NCBI GenBank assembly: GCA_966211965.1
Contig: CBIHON010000024.1
Location: forward strand, 1 to 64,000
Reading direction: 5' to 3'
DNA length: 64,000 bases
Source: CBIHON01 sp966211965
Lineage (GTDB): Bacteria; Pseudomonadota; Gammaproteobacteria; Burkholderiales; Burkholderiaceae_D
Positions 44,486 to 52,149 of this stretch are shown piece by piece. A program made the translations under genes and the position numbers. Numbering within the stretch: the stretch's first letter is position 1; each line of letters opens with the position of its first letter. The notes beneath the pieces were generated by a model. The model did not search any database. It was given only the letters and a program-made list of their open reading frames with translations, and was not told the origin of the DNA.

Positions 44486-46254
44486 TCCAGATCCTGCTCT
44501 TTCTTGCGGCGGCGGTGGTCTGTGTGCCGCTGGCGGTGCGTCTCGGGCTGGGCTCGGTGCTCGGTTATCTGATGGCGGGCGTACTGATCGGCCCCTGGGG
44601 TTTCGGCCTGGTGTCCAATATCGATACCATCGTGCATGCGTCAGAACTCGGCGTGGTGCTGATGCTGTTCCTGATCGGCCTGGAACTCGAACCCAAGCGC
44701 CTGTGGGCGATGCGCGCCGCGGTGTTTGGCGGCGGCACGCTGCAAATGCTGGTGTGCGCCGCGCTGCTGATGCCAATCGGTTTGCTGGCCGGATGGACTT
44801 GGCAAGCGTCGCTGGTGGCGGCGCTGGCAATGTCCCTGTCGTCCACCGCAATCGCGGTGCAGATCATGCAGGAGCGCAACCTGCTGTCCTCGCCGCCGGG
44901 CCGCAGCGGCTTTGCGATCCTGCTGTTCCAGGACATCGCGGCGATTCCCTTGCTGGCGCTGGCTGCCGCCCTGGGGCCGCAAACTACCGGCGCCGCCGAT
45001 CTGATGCAGATCGCCAAACAATTGGGAGCGATTGTCGGCGTGGTGGTGATCGGCCGCTTCCTGGCTTACCCGGCGATGCGCGCGATCGCCTCGCTCGGCT
45101 TGCGCGAGGTATTCACCGCCTTTGCGCTGCTGCTGGTGATCGGGATTGCGGCGTTGATGGAGTATGTCGCGCTGTCGATGGGCCTGGGCGCCTTTCTCGC
45201 CGGCGTGCTGCTGGCCGGCTCGGAATACCGGCACGCGCTGGAAGCCGACATCCAGCCGTTCAAGGGCTTGCTGCTGGGTCTGTTTTTCATCGCGGTCGGG
45301 ATGACGATGAACCTCGGCCTGGTGGCGCAGGCGCCGCTCATGGTCGGGATCGGCCTGCTGCTGGTCGTGACGCTGAAACTGCTCGGATTATGGTGGCTGG
45401 CGCGCCGCTTTGACGTGCCGGACGAACAGTTCGGCTTGTTCGCGGTCCTGCTGTCGCAAGTCGGCGAATTCGCCTTCGTCGTGATCAGCACGGCGCGTGC
45501 AGCGCAGGTATTGCCGGATACTGAAGCGGGCTTGCTGACGATTATCGCAGCGCTATCGATGGCGACCACGCCGCTGTTGCTGATCGTGCGCGACCGGCTG
45601 GCAAAATCCCGGATCAGCGAGCGCGCCGCCGACGCGATGGAAAACGAGCATGCGCCGGTCCTGATCGCCGGTTTTGGCCGCTACGGCCAGATCGTCGGCC
45701 GCCTGCTGCTGGCATCGGGCATCCGCCCGACCATTCTGGATCACAATGCCAGCACGATCGATACGCTGCGCAAGTTCGGCTACAAGCTGTATTACGGTGA
45801 TGCCACCAGGCTGGAATTGATCGAGGCTGCAGGCATCGCGCATGCAAAGGTGCTGGTGGTCGCGATCGACGATCCTGAGCAGAGCCTGAAACTGGTCGAC
45901 CTGGTGCAGCGGCATTTCCCCCAGGTAAAGCTGGTGGCACGGGCGCGCGATGTGACCCATGCGATCCAGCTCAAACTGCGCAAGGTCGAATTGATCGAAC
46001 GCGAATTGTTCGAGAGCTCGCTGCGCTCGGGCCGCTCGGTGCTGGAATTACTTGGATTCGATCGCTGGCGGGCGCGCGAATTCGCCGATACCTTCCGCCG
46101 GATCAACGAGCGCCTGGTCGATGAATTGATCGAGCACCGCGACGATGAATCCCGCCGCATCGCGGTGGCCCGTACCGGGCAGCAGCAGTTGCAGCAGCAA
46201 CTGGAACAGGACCAGATACGGTTCGACAGGGATCATCGCGGCGCGGATTGGTGA
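44482..46254 (+). CDS. KefB/KefC-type potassium:proton antiporter
   Basis: A 590-residue CPA2 transporter. The N-terminal 380 residues have about twelve hydrophobic helices, with FLIGLELEPKRLW and a FQDIAAIPLLAL segment in helix regions that carry conserved acidic residues. The C-terminal RCK/TrkA-N domain begins VLIAGFGRYGQIVGRLLLAS and binds nucleotide. A KefF-like partner precedes it. It likely protects against electrophiles by acidifying the cytoplasm through potassium efflux; glutathione gating is inferred. Confidence 0.9.
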   Translation: MIQILLFLAAAVVCVPLAVRLGLGSVLGYLMAGVLIGPWGFGLVSNIDTIVHASELGVVLMLFLIGLELEPKRLWAMRAAVFGGGTLQMLVCAALLMPIGLLAGWTWQASLVAALAMSLSSTAIAVQIMQERNLLSSPPGRSGFAILLFQDIAAIPLLALAAALGPQTTGAADLMQIAKQLGAIVGVVVIGRFLAYPAMRAIASLGLREVFTAFALLLVIGIAALMEYVALSMGLGAFLAGVLLAGSEYRHALEADIQPFKGLLLGLFFIAVGMTMNLGLVAQAPLMVGIGLLLVVTLKLLGLWWLARRFDVPDEQFGLFAVLLSQVGEFAFVVISTARAAQVLPDTEAGLLTIIAALSMATTPLLLIVRDRLAKSRISERAADAMENEHAPVLIAGFGRYGQIVGRLLLASGIRPTILDHNASTIDTLRKFGYKLYYGDATRLELIEAAGIAHAKVLVVAIDDPEQSLKLVDLVQRHFPQVKLVARARDVTHAIQLKLRKVELIERELFESSLRSGRSVLELLGFDRWRAREFADTFRRINERLVDELIEHRDDESRRIAVARTGQQQLQQQLEQDQIRFDRDHRGADW

Positions 46255-46332
46255 ATGCAGCAGAGGATCTACGCAAGAAACAATATGGAACGATGTTGCC
46301 GTCATACCGGCAATGAAAAGCGAAAAGTGAAC

Positions 46333-46353
46333 GGAGAGCCTCGCAGGGCTCCC
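46333..46353. terminator. Hairpin between convergent genes
   Basis: GGAGAGCC-TCGCA-GGGCTCCC forms a short GC-rich stem, about 80 bases after the antiporter and five bases after the secreted-protein stop on the other strand. It is probably shared by both transcripts. Confidence 0.5.
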
Positions 46354-46358
46354 TTCCG

Positions 46359-47903
46359 CTATCGACTGACAGGCACATAATTGGTGCTCTTGTGCTCAAA
46401 GAGGCCGCCGTAATTCGACAGCGTGCTGGTACCGCCGACCTGCAGGTTGCCGTTGATGAAGTCCTGCACCATGAAGCCAACCGCGGGCAAACCAAAATAT
46501 ACGCCGTCGTCGCGGACAATCTCGCCACGAGAATTGAGCCGCGTACTTGCCCCTAAAGGTGCGGATATTCTATGCGCTGTCGGATAAGCAGATACCCCGA
46601 AAAAACTTACATTCGCCCAACCGTTTTGAAATCCCCATTTGCTGATGACCTCCCCGCTCACCCAGCGGCGGCTAGCGGCCAGCACCCTGTTCCTGGAGCC
46701 AAGAAGGTCGGAAGGAACGCCGAAAGAATTTTCAAAAGTCATCACATTCGCCGCCCAGCAGAGTGAAACAGGCGGAGGTGGGGGTGGTGGCAGACCTACC
46801 ACTACGTCAAGCGTAATTCCTTTTCCTTCCCGATCGAAGGGGGTAACGACAATGGCATCGCAAGCACCGCCAGTCCAGAAATTTTGCTGGAATGGTCTCT
46901 GCGCAGCAGAATTTACCCGTTTCTGGCCAATGACCACATCATTCGCGACGTAGGCATATTTGGTCGGAAAGGTCATCACCCAATCCGTACCGGAAAAGGT
47001 TGCCGTATCCAGTACGAATTCATTGATCAGATTGTCATGCATCAGTACCGCGCTGACTGGATCGGCCGAAACGGGAGAATTACTCCAGTCACTTGTCACC
47101 ATGCCTTCTCTGGTCAGCACGACGCTCACTCTGGGTGACGCACTACCCAAATCAGGTAACGTACTGCCCGGCTTGCTCCACAGATTAACACCCGTCGCAA
47201 AGTCGTCCAACGCAACCGCATTGTAAGAAAACGCCGTGCCGTTATTGACATTGATGAGCATTCCAGAGCCCGTCAACCCGCCAGACGCGCCGCGCACACG
47301 AGTATCGCTTGTGGTCAACACACCAAGCACCCCGCAGTTGACAGGAACGCCATTGCGGTGAACCAGGCCCGTGGTGATGGTGCCGGTGACATCGCCCATT
47401 TCAATGATTTCGAAATGGCCCTCGCTGGTCCGATCGATCGACGTGGTTTCACCATCGGTCGACGTTCCATCGGCATTGGTAAAAGCAGCATTGCTGAACA
47501 CGAAGGCCGATTCATTTCCCTTGTAGGCGGGAGTCGTGCAAGAGGTGTCCGCCGTGATTAATTTAGCACCTGCCGTGGGGTCGCTCTCGCTGGCCGGCAC
47601 CACGGCCGCAGCCCAGACATCGAAAGGCGACAGATATAGATTGAAATCCAGCACCGGCTTGCTGTTTTTTCCCTCGCGAAAACGTACCTTGACTGCCTTG
47701 GTCGAGACAGTCGTATTCACCACTGACAAATAGGTATTGTAGGCGCCTCTGCCGGCAGTGCGCACGGTGTAGTAAGGGTAAATCAAGGCTTGACCGATAC
47801 CGGCAGGATTAACTTGAACCGCGCTTGCAGTGCCGACCGCACCCAGCCCGCCGAAGGCTGAAAGCAATGCGGCATAAATCATTTTTCTTTTTGAGATTGT
47901 CAT
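46359..47903 (-). CDS. Secreted protein of unknown function
   Basis: A 514-residue protein. A signal peptide (MTISKRKMIYAALLSAFGGL, cleavage after TASA) precedes a beta-rich body with QALIYPYYTVR, NTYLSVVNTTVS, VKVRFREGKN and LDFNLYLSPFDVWAAAVV. A proline run VVGLPPPPPPPVSLCW near residue 375 acts as a hinge before a C-terminal domain. Several cysteines could form disulfides. I recall similar uncharacterised proteins in betaproteobacteria but no known function. A 43-base perfect palindrome lies in its leader region at 47944-47986. Confidence 0.7.
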   Translation of the reverse strand: MTISKRKMIYAALLSAFGGLGAVGTASAVQVNPAGIGQALIYPYYTVRTAGRGAYNTYLSVVNTTVSTKAVKVRFREGKNSKPVLDFNLYLSPFDVWAAAVVPASESDPTAGAKLITADTSCTTPAYKGNESAFVFSNAAFTNADGTSTDGETTSIDRTSEGHFEIIEMGDVTGTITTGLVHRNGVPVNCGVLGVLTTSDTRVRGASGGLTGSGMLINVNNGTAFSYNAVALDDFATGVNLWSKPGSTLPDLGSASPRVSVVLTREGMVTSDWSNSPVSADPVSAVLMHDNLINEFVLDTATFSGTDWVMTFPTKYAYVANDVVIGQKRVNSAAQRPFQQNFWTGGACDAIVVTPFDREGKGITLDVVVGLPPPPPPPVSLCWAANVMTFENSFGVPSDLLGSRNRVLAASRRWVSGEVISKWGFQNGWANVSFFGVSAYPTAHRISAPLGASTRLNSRGEIVRDDGVYFGLPAVGFMVQDFINGNLQVGGTSTLSNYGGLFEHKSTNYVPVSR

Positions 47904-47943
47904 ACCTGAGTTCCATGGTGAAAGAAGCTGATCAATCGCCTTG

Positions 47944-47986
47944 TTACGATGTCAGAAATATAAATTTTATATTTCTGACATCGTAA
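47944..47986. repeat. 43-base perfect AT-rich palindrome
   Basis: TTACGATGTCAGAAATATAA continues into its own reverse complement: two perfect 21-base arms and one central T. It is 40 bases upstream of the secreted-protein start, so in RNA it would form a long hairpin in the leader, or in DNA a cruciform or operator. It shares no sequence with the MITE-like element 20 bases away. No gene is visible in 47904-48238. Confidence 0.75.
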
Positions 47987-48005
47987 TTACTGAATGCAGG
48001 TATAT

Positions 48006-48170
48006 CTAGTGTCCTGTTCCGTAAATTCGTAGCAAAAGTAAAAGTGGCGAAATCGGGCCGAGACAAGGAAAAAAGCACAGCAAGGCCGAGGCCTTGCGCG
48101 CATTTTTGACGCGGTATCGGCGCGATTCTCGTCATCTTTTATGCAACGAATTTACGGAACAGGACACTAG
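48006..48170. mobile_element. MITE-like element, 25-base perfect terminal repeats
   Basis: CTAGTGTCCTGTTCCGTAAA extends to 25 bases and recurs perfectly inverted at 48146-48170, with CTAG at both outer edges. The 115-base interior has no frame, and contains a GGCCGAGGCC dyad. It looks like a deletion derivative of an IS with TA or CTAG target preference. Confidence 0.7.
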
Positions 48171-48238
48171 GAATTCATCCAAAATTTCATGAACCACTTG
48201 GCTCACAAAAGAAATTGCATGTTGGCCGGCCGCGGCCG

Positions 48239-49681
48239 CTACATCCCCGGCGTGCAATCCGTCGCGTGTTCGATCTCGGGCAAGCCGCGCAGCAGCTTTT
48301 CATCGACATCGCGCAAGGCGGTGCGCACGCCCTCCTCGATCACCGGGTGGTAAAACGGCATGTCCAGCATCTGCGCCACCGTCATCCGATTCTGGCAAGC
48401 CCAGGCCAGTAGATGCGCCAGATGTTCGGCACGCGGCGCTATCATTTCGGCTCCAAGGAACAGCCCAGATCCGTATTCCGCATACACGCGCAGCATGCCG
48501 CGGTTTTGCAGCATGACGCGGCTGCGGCCCTGGTTCTCGAACGAGACTTCGCCGACGGCGAATTTGCCGGCATGGGTTTTCTGCAGGGCGCGATAAGACT
48601 TGCCCACCGTTGCGATTTGCGGATCGGTGAAGGCGACGGCGATCGGCGCACGCCGCAAGCCAGGGCAGATTTGCGGATAGCGTCCTGCATTGTCGCCGGC
48701 GATGCGGCCCTGATCGGCCGCTTCATGCAGCAAGGGGCTTTCGGCGTTGGCATCGCCGGCAATGAAAATCGCGCTGTCGCCGCATTGCATGGTGTTCCGG
48801 TCGTATAGCGGAATGCCGGCCTTGTCGAGTGCGATCCCCGTATGCTCGAGGCCCAGGCCTTTGACATTGGGAGCACGTCCGACGGCCGCCAACAGGAATT
48901 CGAAACGCTCGGTTCGCTCCACATCTTCGGAGTCGAGCGTCTGCAGCAGCAAACCGTCGGCCTCCGGCGTCACTTGCAACACGCGGGTGCACAGGCGCAG
49001 GTCGAGTTCGGCGCTGAAATACTTGTCCGCACTCGCCAATACCGCGCTGTCGCTCAATTGTGCAAGGCGCTCGCTGCGCGCGAAGATTGCAACGCGTACG
49101 CCGAGCCGGTGCAAGGCTTGTCCCAGTTCCAGGCCGATGATGCCGCTGCCGATGACCGCGACTGATGCAGGCAAATCGTGCCACTCGAACACGTCATCAT
49201 TGACCACCAGCCGGGTACCGGCTTCGGCCAGCATATCCGGCACCACGGGACTGGAGCCGGTCGCGATCACGATGCGCTCGGCCTCGACCAACGTGTGTTC
49301 ATCGATTTGCAAGCGGCGCGGACCGACGAAACGGGCATGGCCGCGCAGACGGTCTTCGGCCGGAATTTTTTTCACCGACTCCAGGACAAAGCCGACAAAG
49401 CGGTCGCGCTCGCTGCGTACGCGCTTCATCACCGCCTTGCCGTCGATGCGTACGGCACCCGCATGGATGCCGAAGCCCTGCGCCGCATCGATCGCATGCG
49501 CCGCTTCCGCTGCCGCGATCAACAGCTTGCTCGGCATGCAGCCGACCCTGGCGCAAGTGGTGCCGTAAGGGCCGGACTCGATCAGGACAACACGCTTGCC
49601 GTGCGACTTCGCCGCCCGGTAGGCCGCCAAGCCGGCAGTGCCGGCACCGATTACGGCAACATCGACCGTCAGTGTATTCAT
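48239..49681 (-). CDS. Pyridine nucleotide-disulfide oxidoreductase (dihydrolipoyl dehydrogenase-like)
   Basis: A 480-residue flavoprotein. FAD motif VIGAGTAGLAAYRAA, redox pair Cys43/Cys48 in TTCARVGCMPSKLL, NAD motif VIGSGIIGLELGQALHRLG, second FAD motif FIAGDANAESPLLHEA, and the dimer-interface active-site pair in PFYHPVIEEG are all present. No lipoyl E2 component is adjacent, so it may be a stand-alone LPD-like or mercuric/glutathione-reductase relative. TTCARVGC (not GTCLNVGC) marks a divergent branch. Confidence 0.85.
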   Translation of the reverse strand: MNTLTVDVAVIGAGTAGLAAYRAAKSHGKRVVLIESGPYGTTCARVGCMPSKLLIAAAEAAHAIDAAQGFGIHAGAVRIDGKAVMKRVRSERDRFVGFVLESVKKIPAEDRLRGHARFVGPRRLQIDEHTLVEAERIVIATGSSPVVPDMLAEAGTRLVVNDDVFEWHDLPASVAVIGSGIIGLELGQALHRLGVRVAIFARSERLAQLSDSAVLASADKYFSAELDLRLCTRVLQVTPEADGLLLQTLDSEDVERTERFEFLLAAVGRAPNVKGLGLEHTGIALDKAGIPLYDRNTMQCGDSAIFIAGDANAESPLLHEAADQGRIAGDNAGRYPQICPGLRRAPIAVAFTDPQIATVGKSYRALQKTHAGKFAVGEVSFENQGRSRVMLQNRGMLRVYAEYGSGLFLGAEMIAPRAEHLAHLLAWACQNRMTVAQMLDMPFYHPVIEEGVRTALRDVDEKLLRGLPEIEHATDCTPGM

Positions 49682-49790
49682 GTCCGCGTCTTCCTCAACT
49701 GGTTGATGGCAACGTCAATCATTGTCGCCGAAGACGCGAAATCCCGCAGGCAGCGCCCCTCATGCACTGCCGCGTCCGGATACCAATGGA

Positions 49791-50264
49791 TCAATAAACG
49801 TAGGGTTTGTTATAGCCGCAATTCACGACGAAATCGTCGACAAGCTCGAAGTAGGACCGCTTGATTTCGATTTTCTTGGAAACCGGATGCGGAAACTTGT
49901 ACTCCTGCCAGCCCGAGCCCTTTGCCCTGGCAATTTCAAGACGTTCCTTCATCCAGTACTTGCCGTCGACATCGGTAACCTCATATAAATCTTTGCCGAT
50001 TGCCTTGGCAGTAACGCCATGCGCCAGGTTGATGCCTTTCAGATCGTACACGGCGACGAACAAATCCTTATTGCGAAATTGGCCAGTAGGACTGCTGATT
50101 TCGGCAAAGCCTTTTTCCTTGCCATGCTGCTTGATGTACGCCACGGCCTTTTTGACCAGTTCAAACGCTTCTTTTTCAGTGCCTCGCTGGATGTCATCGG
50201 CCAGCGTATTTTGGCCAGTCAGCAAAGCTATTGTGCACAGCAATGCGCCAATAAATTTCTTCAT
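49791..50264 (-). CDS. Periplasmic single-Cache-domain protein
   Basis: A 157-residue protein with a signal peptide (MKKFIGALLCTIALLTGQ). A Cache-type domain follows: ELVKKAVAYIKQHGKEKGFA, then FRNKDLFVAVYDLKGINLAH and YWMKERLEIARAKGSGW. Such stand-alone domains bind small ligands in the periplasm. The start at 50264 gives the signal peptide; the frame is open to 50297. The remaining gap to the disulfide oxidoreductase is empty. Confidence 0.8.
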   Translation of the reverse strand: MKKFIGALLCTIALLTGQNTLADDIQRGTEKEAFELVKKAVAYIKQHGKEKGFAEISSPTGQFRNKDLFVAVYDLKGINLAHGVTAKAIGKDLYEVTDVDGKYWMKERLEIARAKGSGWQEYKFPHPVSKKIEIKRSYFELVDDFVVNCGYNKPYVY

Positions 50265-50464
50265 GGGTTCTCCGTGGAATCGCGTGGTTTGGGTCATAGG
50301 AAGCGGCGGCGATACTGCTCAGGCGAATAATTTCCCACCAGAAATATAGCTTACCATGGACTTGCAGCGATCTGCTTGCGGCGGCAGGATGGCGCCGCAT
50401 ACGGGATGGAATCTCCTCCCTGTTCTGCCAAACTCAAGCCCCCCCACTTTTCAAAGGAATATCG

Positions 50465-50860
50465 ATGTCCCTGTTCCAGACCATGATGATTCCAACGCGG
50501 CGCAACGCGGTGGCGCCGGATGGCTCCGACGTACGCATCCTGCCCGGCCTTGCGGGCGGCGGCATGGCCCAATTCGCATTGGCGCCCGGCCTGACTTGAG
50601 CCGCGGTGCCCCATAGAACCGTCGAGGAAATATGGTTCTGCCAGTCCGGCCGAGGAGAGATGTGGCGCAAGCTGGGTTCGCATGAAGAAATCGTCACGCT
50701 GGAACCCGGCATCTGCCTGACGATTCCGCTTGGTACGCATTTTCAGTTTCGCGCTTTTGGCGATGGTCCGCTGCTGGTGCTGGGCGTCACGATGCCGCCC
50801 TGGCCCGGCGATGGGGAAGCGATCGCGGTAGCGGGAAAATGGCCGGCAAGTGTGCCGTGA
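50465..50860 (+). pseudogene. Cupin-domain protein interrupted by an in-frame TGA
   Basis: From the ATG at 50465 (AAAGGA upstream) the frame reads MSLFQTMMIPTRRNAVAPDG, LPGLAGGGMAQFALAPGLT, then TGA at 50597-50599, and resumes in the same frame with AAVPHRTVEEIWFCQSGRGE and LEPGICLTIPLGTHFQFRAF. This is a small cupin with the usual H-x-E-E-I-W strand. A GTG at 50606 could restart translation, but would lose the first strands. Nothing suggests selenocysteine. It is probably a recent pseudogene. Its 3' end overlaps the tail of the hydrolase on the other strand by 118 bases. Confidence 0.65.
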
Positions 50861-51564
50861 TTGGAAAAGATAGGATCTTCAATCTGGCGCATGAATTGCT
50901 CAATGGCAAAAGCCGCCGGAGACGATGCCGCTTGCAATAAAAGATGAGGCCCCTGCAAACTGATAATTTTTGCCGAAGGAAGCAGCTGCGCAACTTGCTG
51001 CGAAGCCGAGCACGGCACGATGCGGTCTTCCGACGCCCGCAAATACAAGACCGGAATGTCAAGCTGTGCCAGCTTTGGCGCCACGTCGACGTCAAATACG
51101 GCACGCAGCCTGGCACGCAATGTCCTGGCCGGCACAAGCCTTAACGTTTCACGCAACGCCAAACGCAATACTGCACTTGAAAAACGTCCGAAGACGAACG
51201 GCATTGCCAAGCCGAGCGGGACGGCCTTGACGGGAAGAAAAGGCACAAGGCATTTGGCGAACGCAAAAAACGGCCGTGGGTTGCGTACAAACGAACAGCA
51301 CAGTACCACCCCGATCAACCCGGCGGGCTTGGACGCTGCAAGCGAAATCGCAAGGGGTCCGGAAAAACACTCGCCAAGTAGAACGAAGGGCCGTCCGAGC
51401 GGCAGATGAGCACGCGCAAAATCTTCAAGCGCCTCATAGCCCAGCGCCGGCTCAGCCGGGTAGGACACCACGATTACCTCGATACCTGTATCGAGCGAAG
51501 CAACAAACTCGGCAAACATCTTGCCGGTACCATCAATACCGGGAAGCAGGACTAATGCGGTCAT
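50743..51564 (-). CDS. Alpha/beta hydrolase with Cys in the nucleophile position
   Basis: A 273-residue alpha/beta hydrolase: LLPGIDGTGKMFAEFVASL with the oxyanion loop, nucleophile elbow PFVLLGECFSGPLAISLA, acid strand DIPVLYLRASEDRIVP, and the His likely in LQGPHLLLQ. Relatives read GESFSG; here the codon is TGT, so the expected Ser is Cys. The last 40 residues (after FMRQIED) run antisense through the cupin gene and look added. The start overlaps the stop of the GNAT gene by four bases. Confidence 0.75.
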   Translation of the reverse strand: MTALVLLPGIDGTGKMFAEFVASLDTGIEVIVVSYPAEPALGYEALEDFARAHLPLGRPFVLLGECFSGPLAISLAASKPAGLIGVVLCCSFVRNPRPFFAFAKCLVPFLPVKAVPLGLAMPFVFGRFSSAVLRLALRETLRLVPARTLRARLRAVFDVDVAPKLAQLDIPVLYLRASEDRIVPCSASQQVAQLLPSAKIISLQGPHLLLQAASSPAAFAIEQFMRQIEDPIFSNHGTLAGHFPATAIASPSPGQGGIVTPSTSSGPSPKARN

Positions 51565-52130
51565 ATCGGGATGAGTTGATCAATCCGACCCTCGCGCGAT
51601 AAACGATACAGGCAATGTTCACGCAGCGGGCTGTCTGCCGCAAGCCGCGGATGCAGGAAATTTTCTCCCGAATTGCGCATCCCGAGCTGTTCCATCAGTG
51701 CCCGCGACCTGAGATTCTGAAGCGCGGTGAACGCGACGATCTCCGGCAATCCGAGCTTCTCGAAACCGGCGCGCAATGCGGCACGTGCGGCTTCCAGCGC
51801 ATAGCCCTGTCCCCAATGTTCAGATGCAAGGCGCCAGCCGATCTCGACGCCTGGCGCAAAAGGAAGATCAGCAGAGAGATGGTGCAAGCCGACAAATCCG
51901 ATGAACTGCTTGGCGTGCAGGGTTTCTACGGCCCATAAGCCCCAGCCATGCTCGGCGATCAAGCGCTCGATGCGCTCGGCAAGGGCATCGCTTTCGGCGC
52001 GATCGAGCGGGCTTGGAAAGAATTCCATGACGCGCCGATCGGCATTCATGCGTGCAAACGGTTCGCGATCGGAGCTGCGCCATTGGCGCAGCCGCAGACG
52101 TTGCGTCTCGAATTCGATCAAGTCCGACAT
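51561..52130 (-). CDS. GNAT acetyltransferase (RimJ/RimL-like)
   Basis: A 189-residue GNAT protein: LIEFETQRLRLRQWRSSDRE at the N-terminus, then EIGWRLASEHWGQGYALEAA, the acetyl-CoA-binding region (motif A Q/R-x-x-G-x-A), followed by IVAFTALQNLRSRALMEQLG. This group acetylates N-termini of proteins or small amines. The ATG at 52130 with GAAGGG upstream is chosen over an in-frame start at 52211, because the extra residues have no GNAT character. It is coupled to the downstream hydrolase by a four-base overlap. Confidence 0.85.
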   Translation of the reverse strand: MSDLIEFETQRLRLRQWRSSDREPFARMNADRRVMEFFPSPLDRAESDALAERIERLIAEHGWGLWAVETLHAKQFIGFVGLHHLSADLPFAPGVEIGWRLASEHWGQGYALEAARAALRAGFEKLGLPEIVAFTALQNLRSRALMEQLGMRNSGENFLHPRLAADSPLREHCLYRLSREGRIDQLIPI

Positions 52131-52149
52131 CGCCGCCCTTCGCTCTGGA

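Noticed and set aside
50597..50599. TGA in the cupin as selenocysteine
   Set aside because: No selenocysteine-insertion hairpin recognisable downstream, and the family has no conserved Cys/Sec there; pseudogene or sequencing error is simpler.
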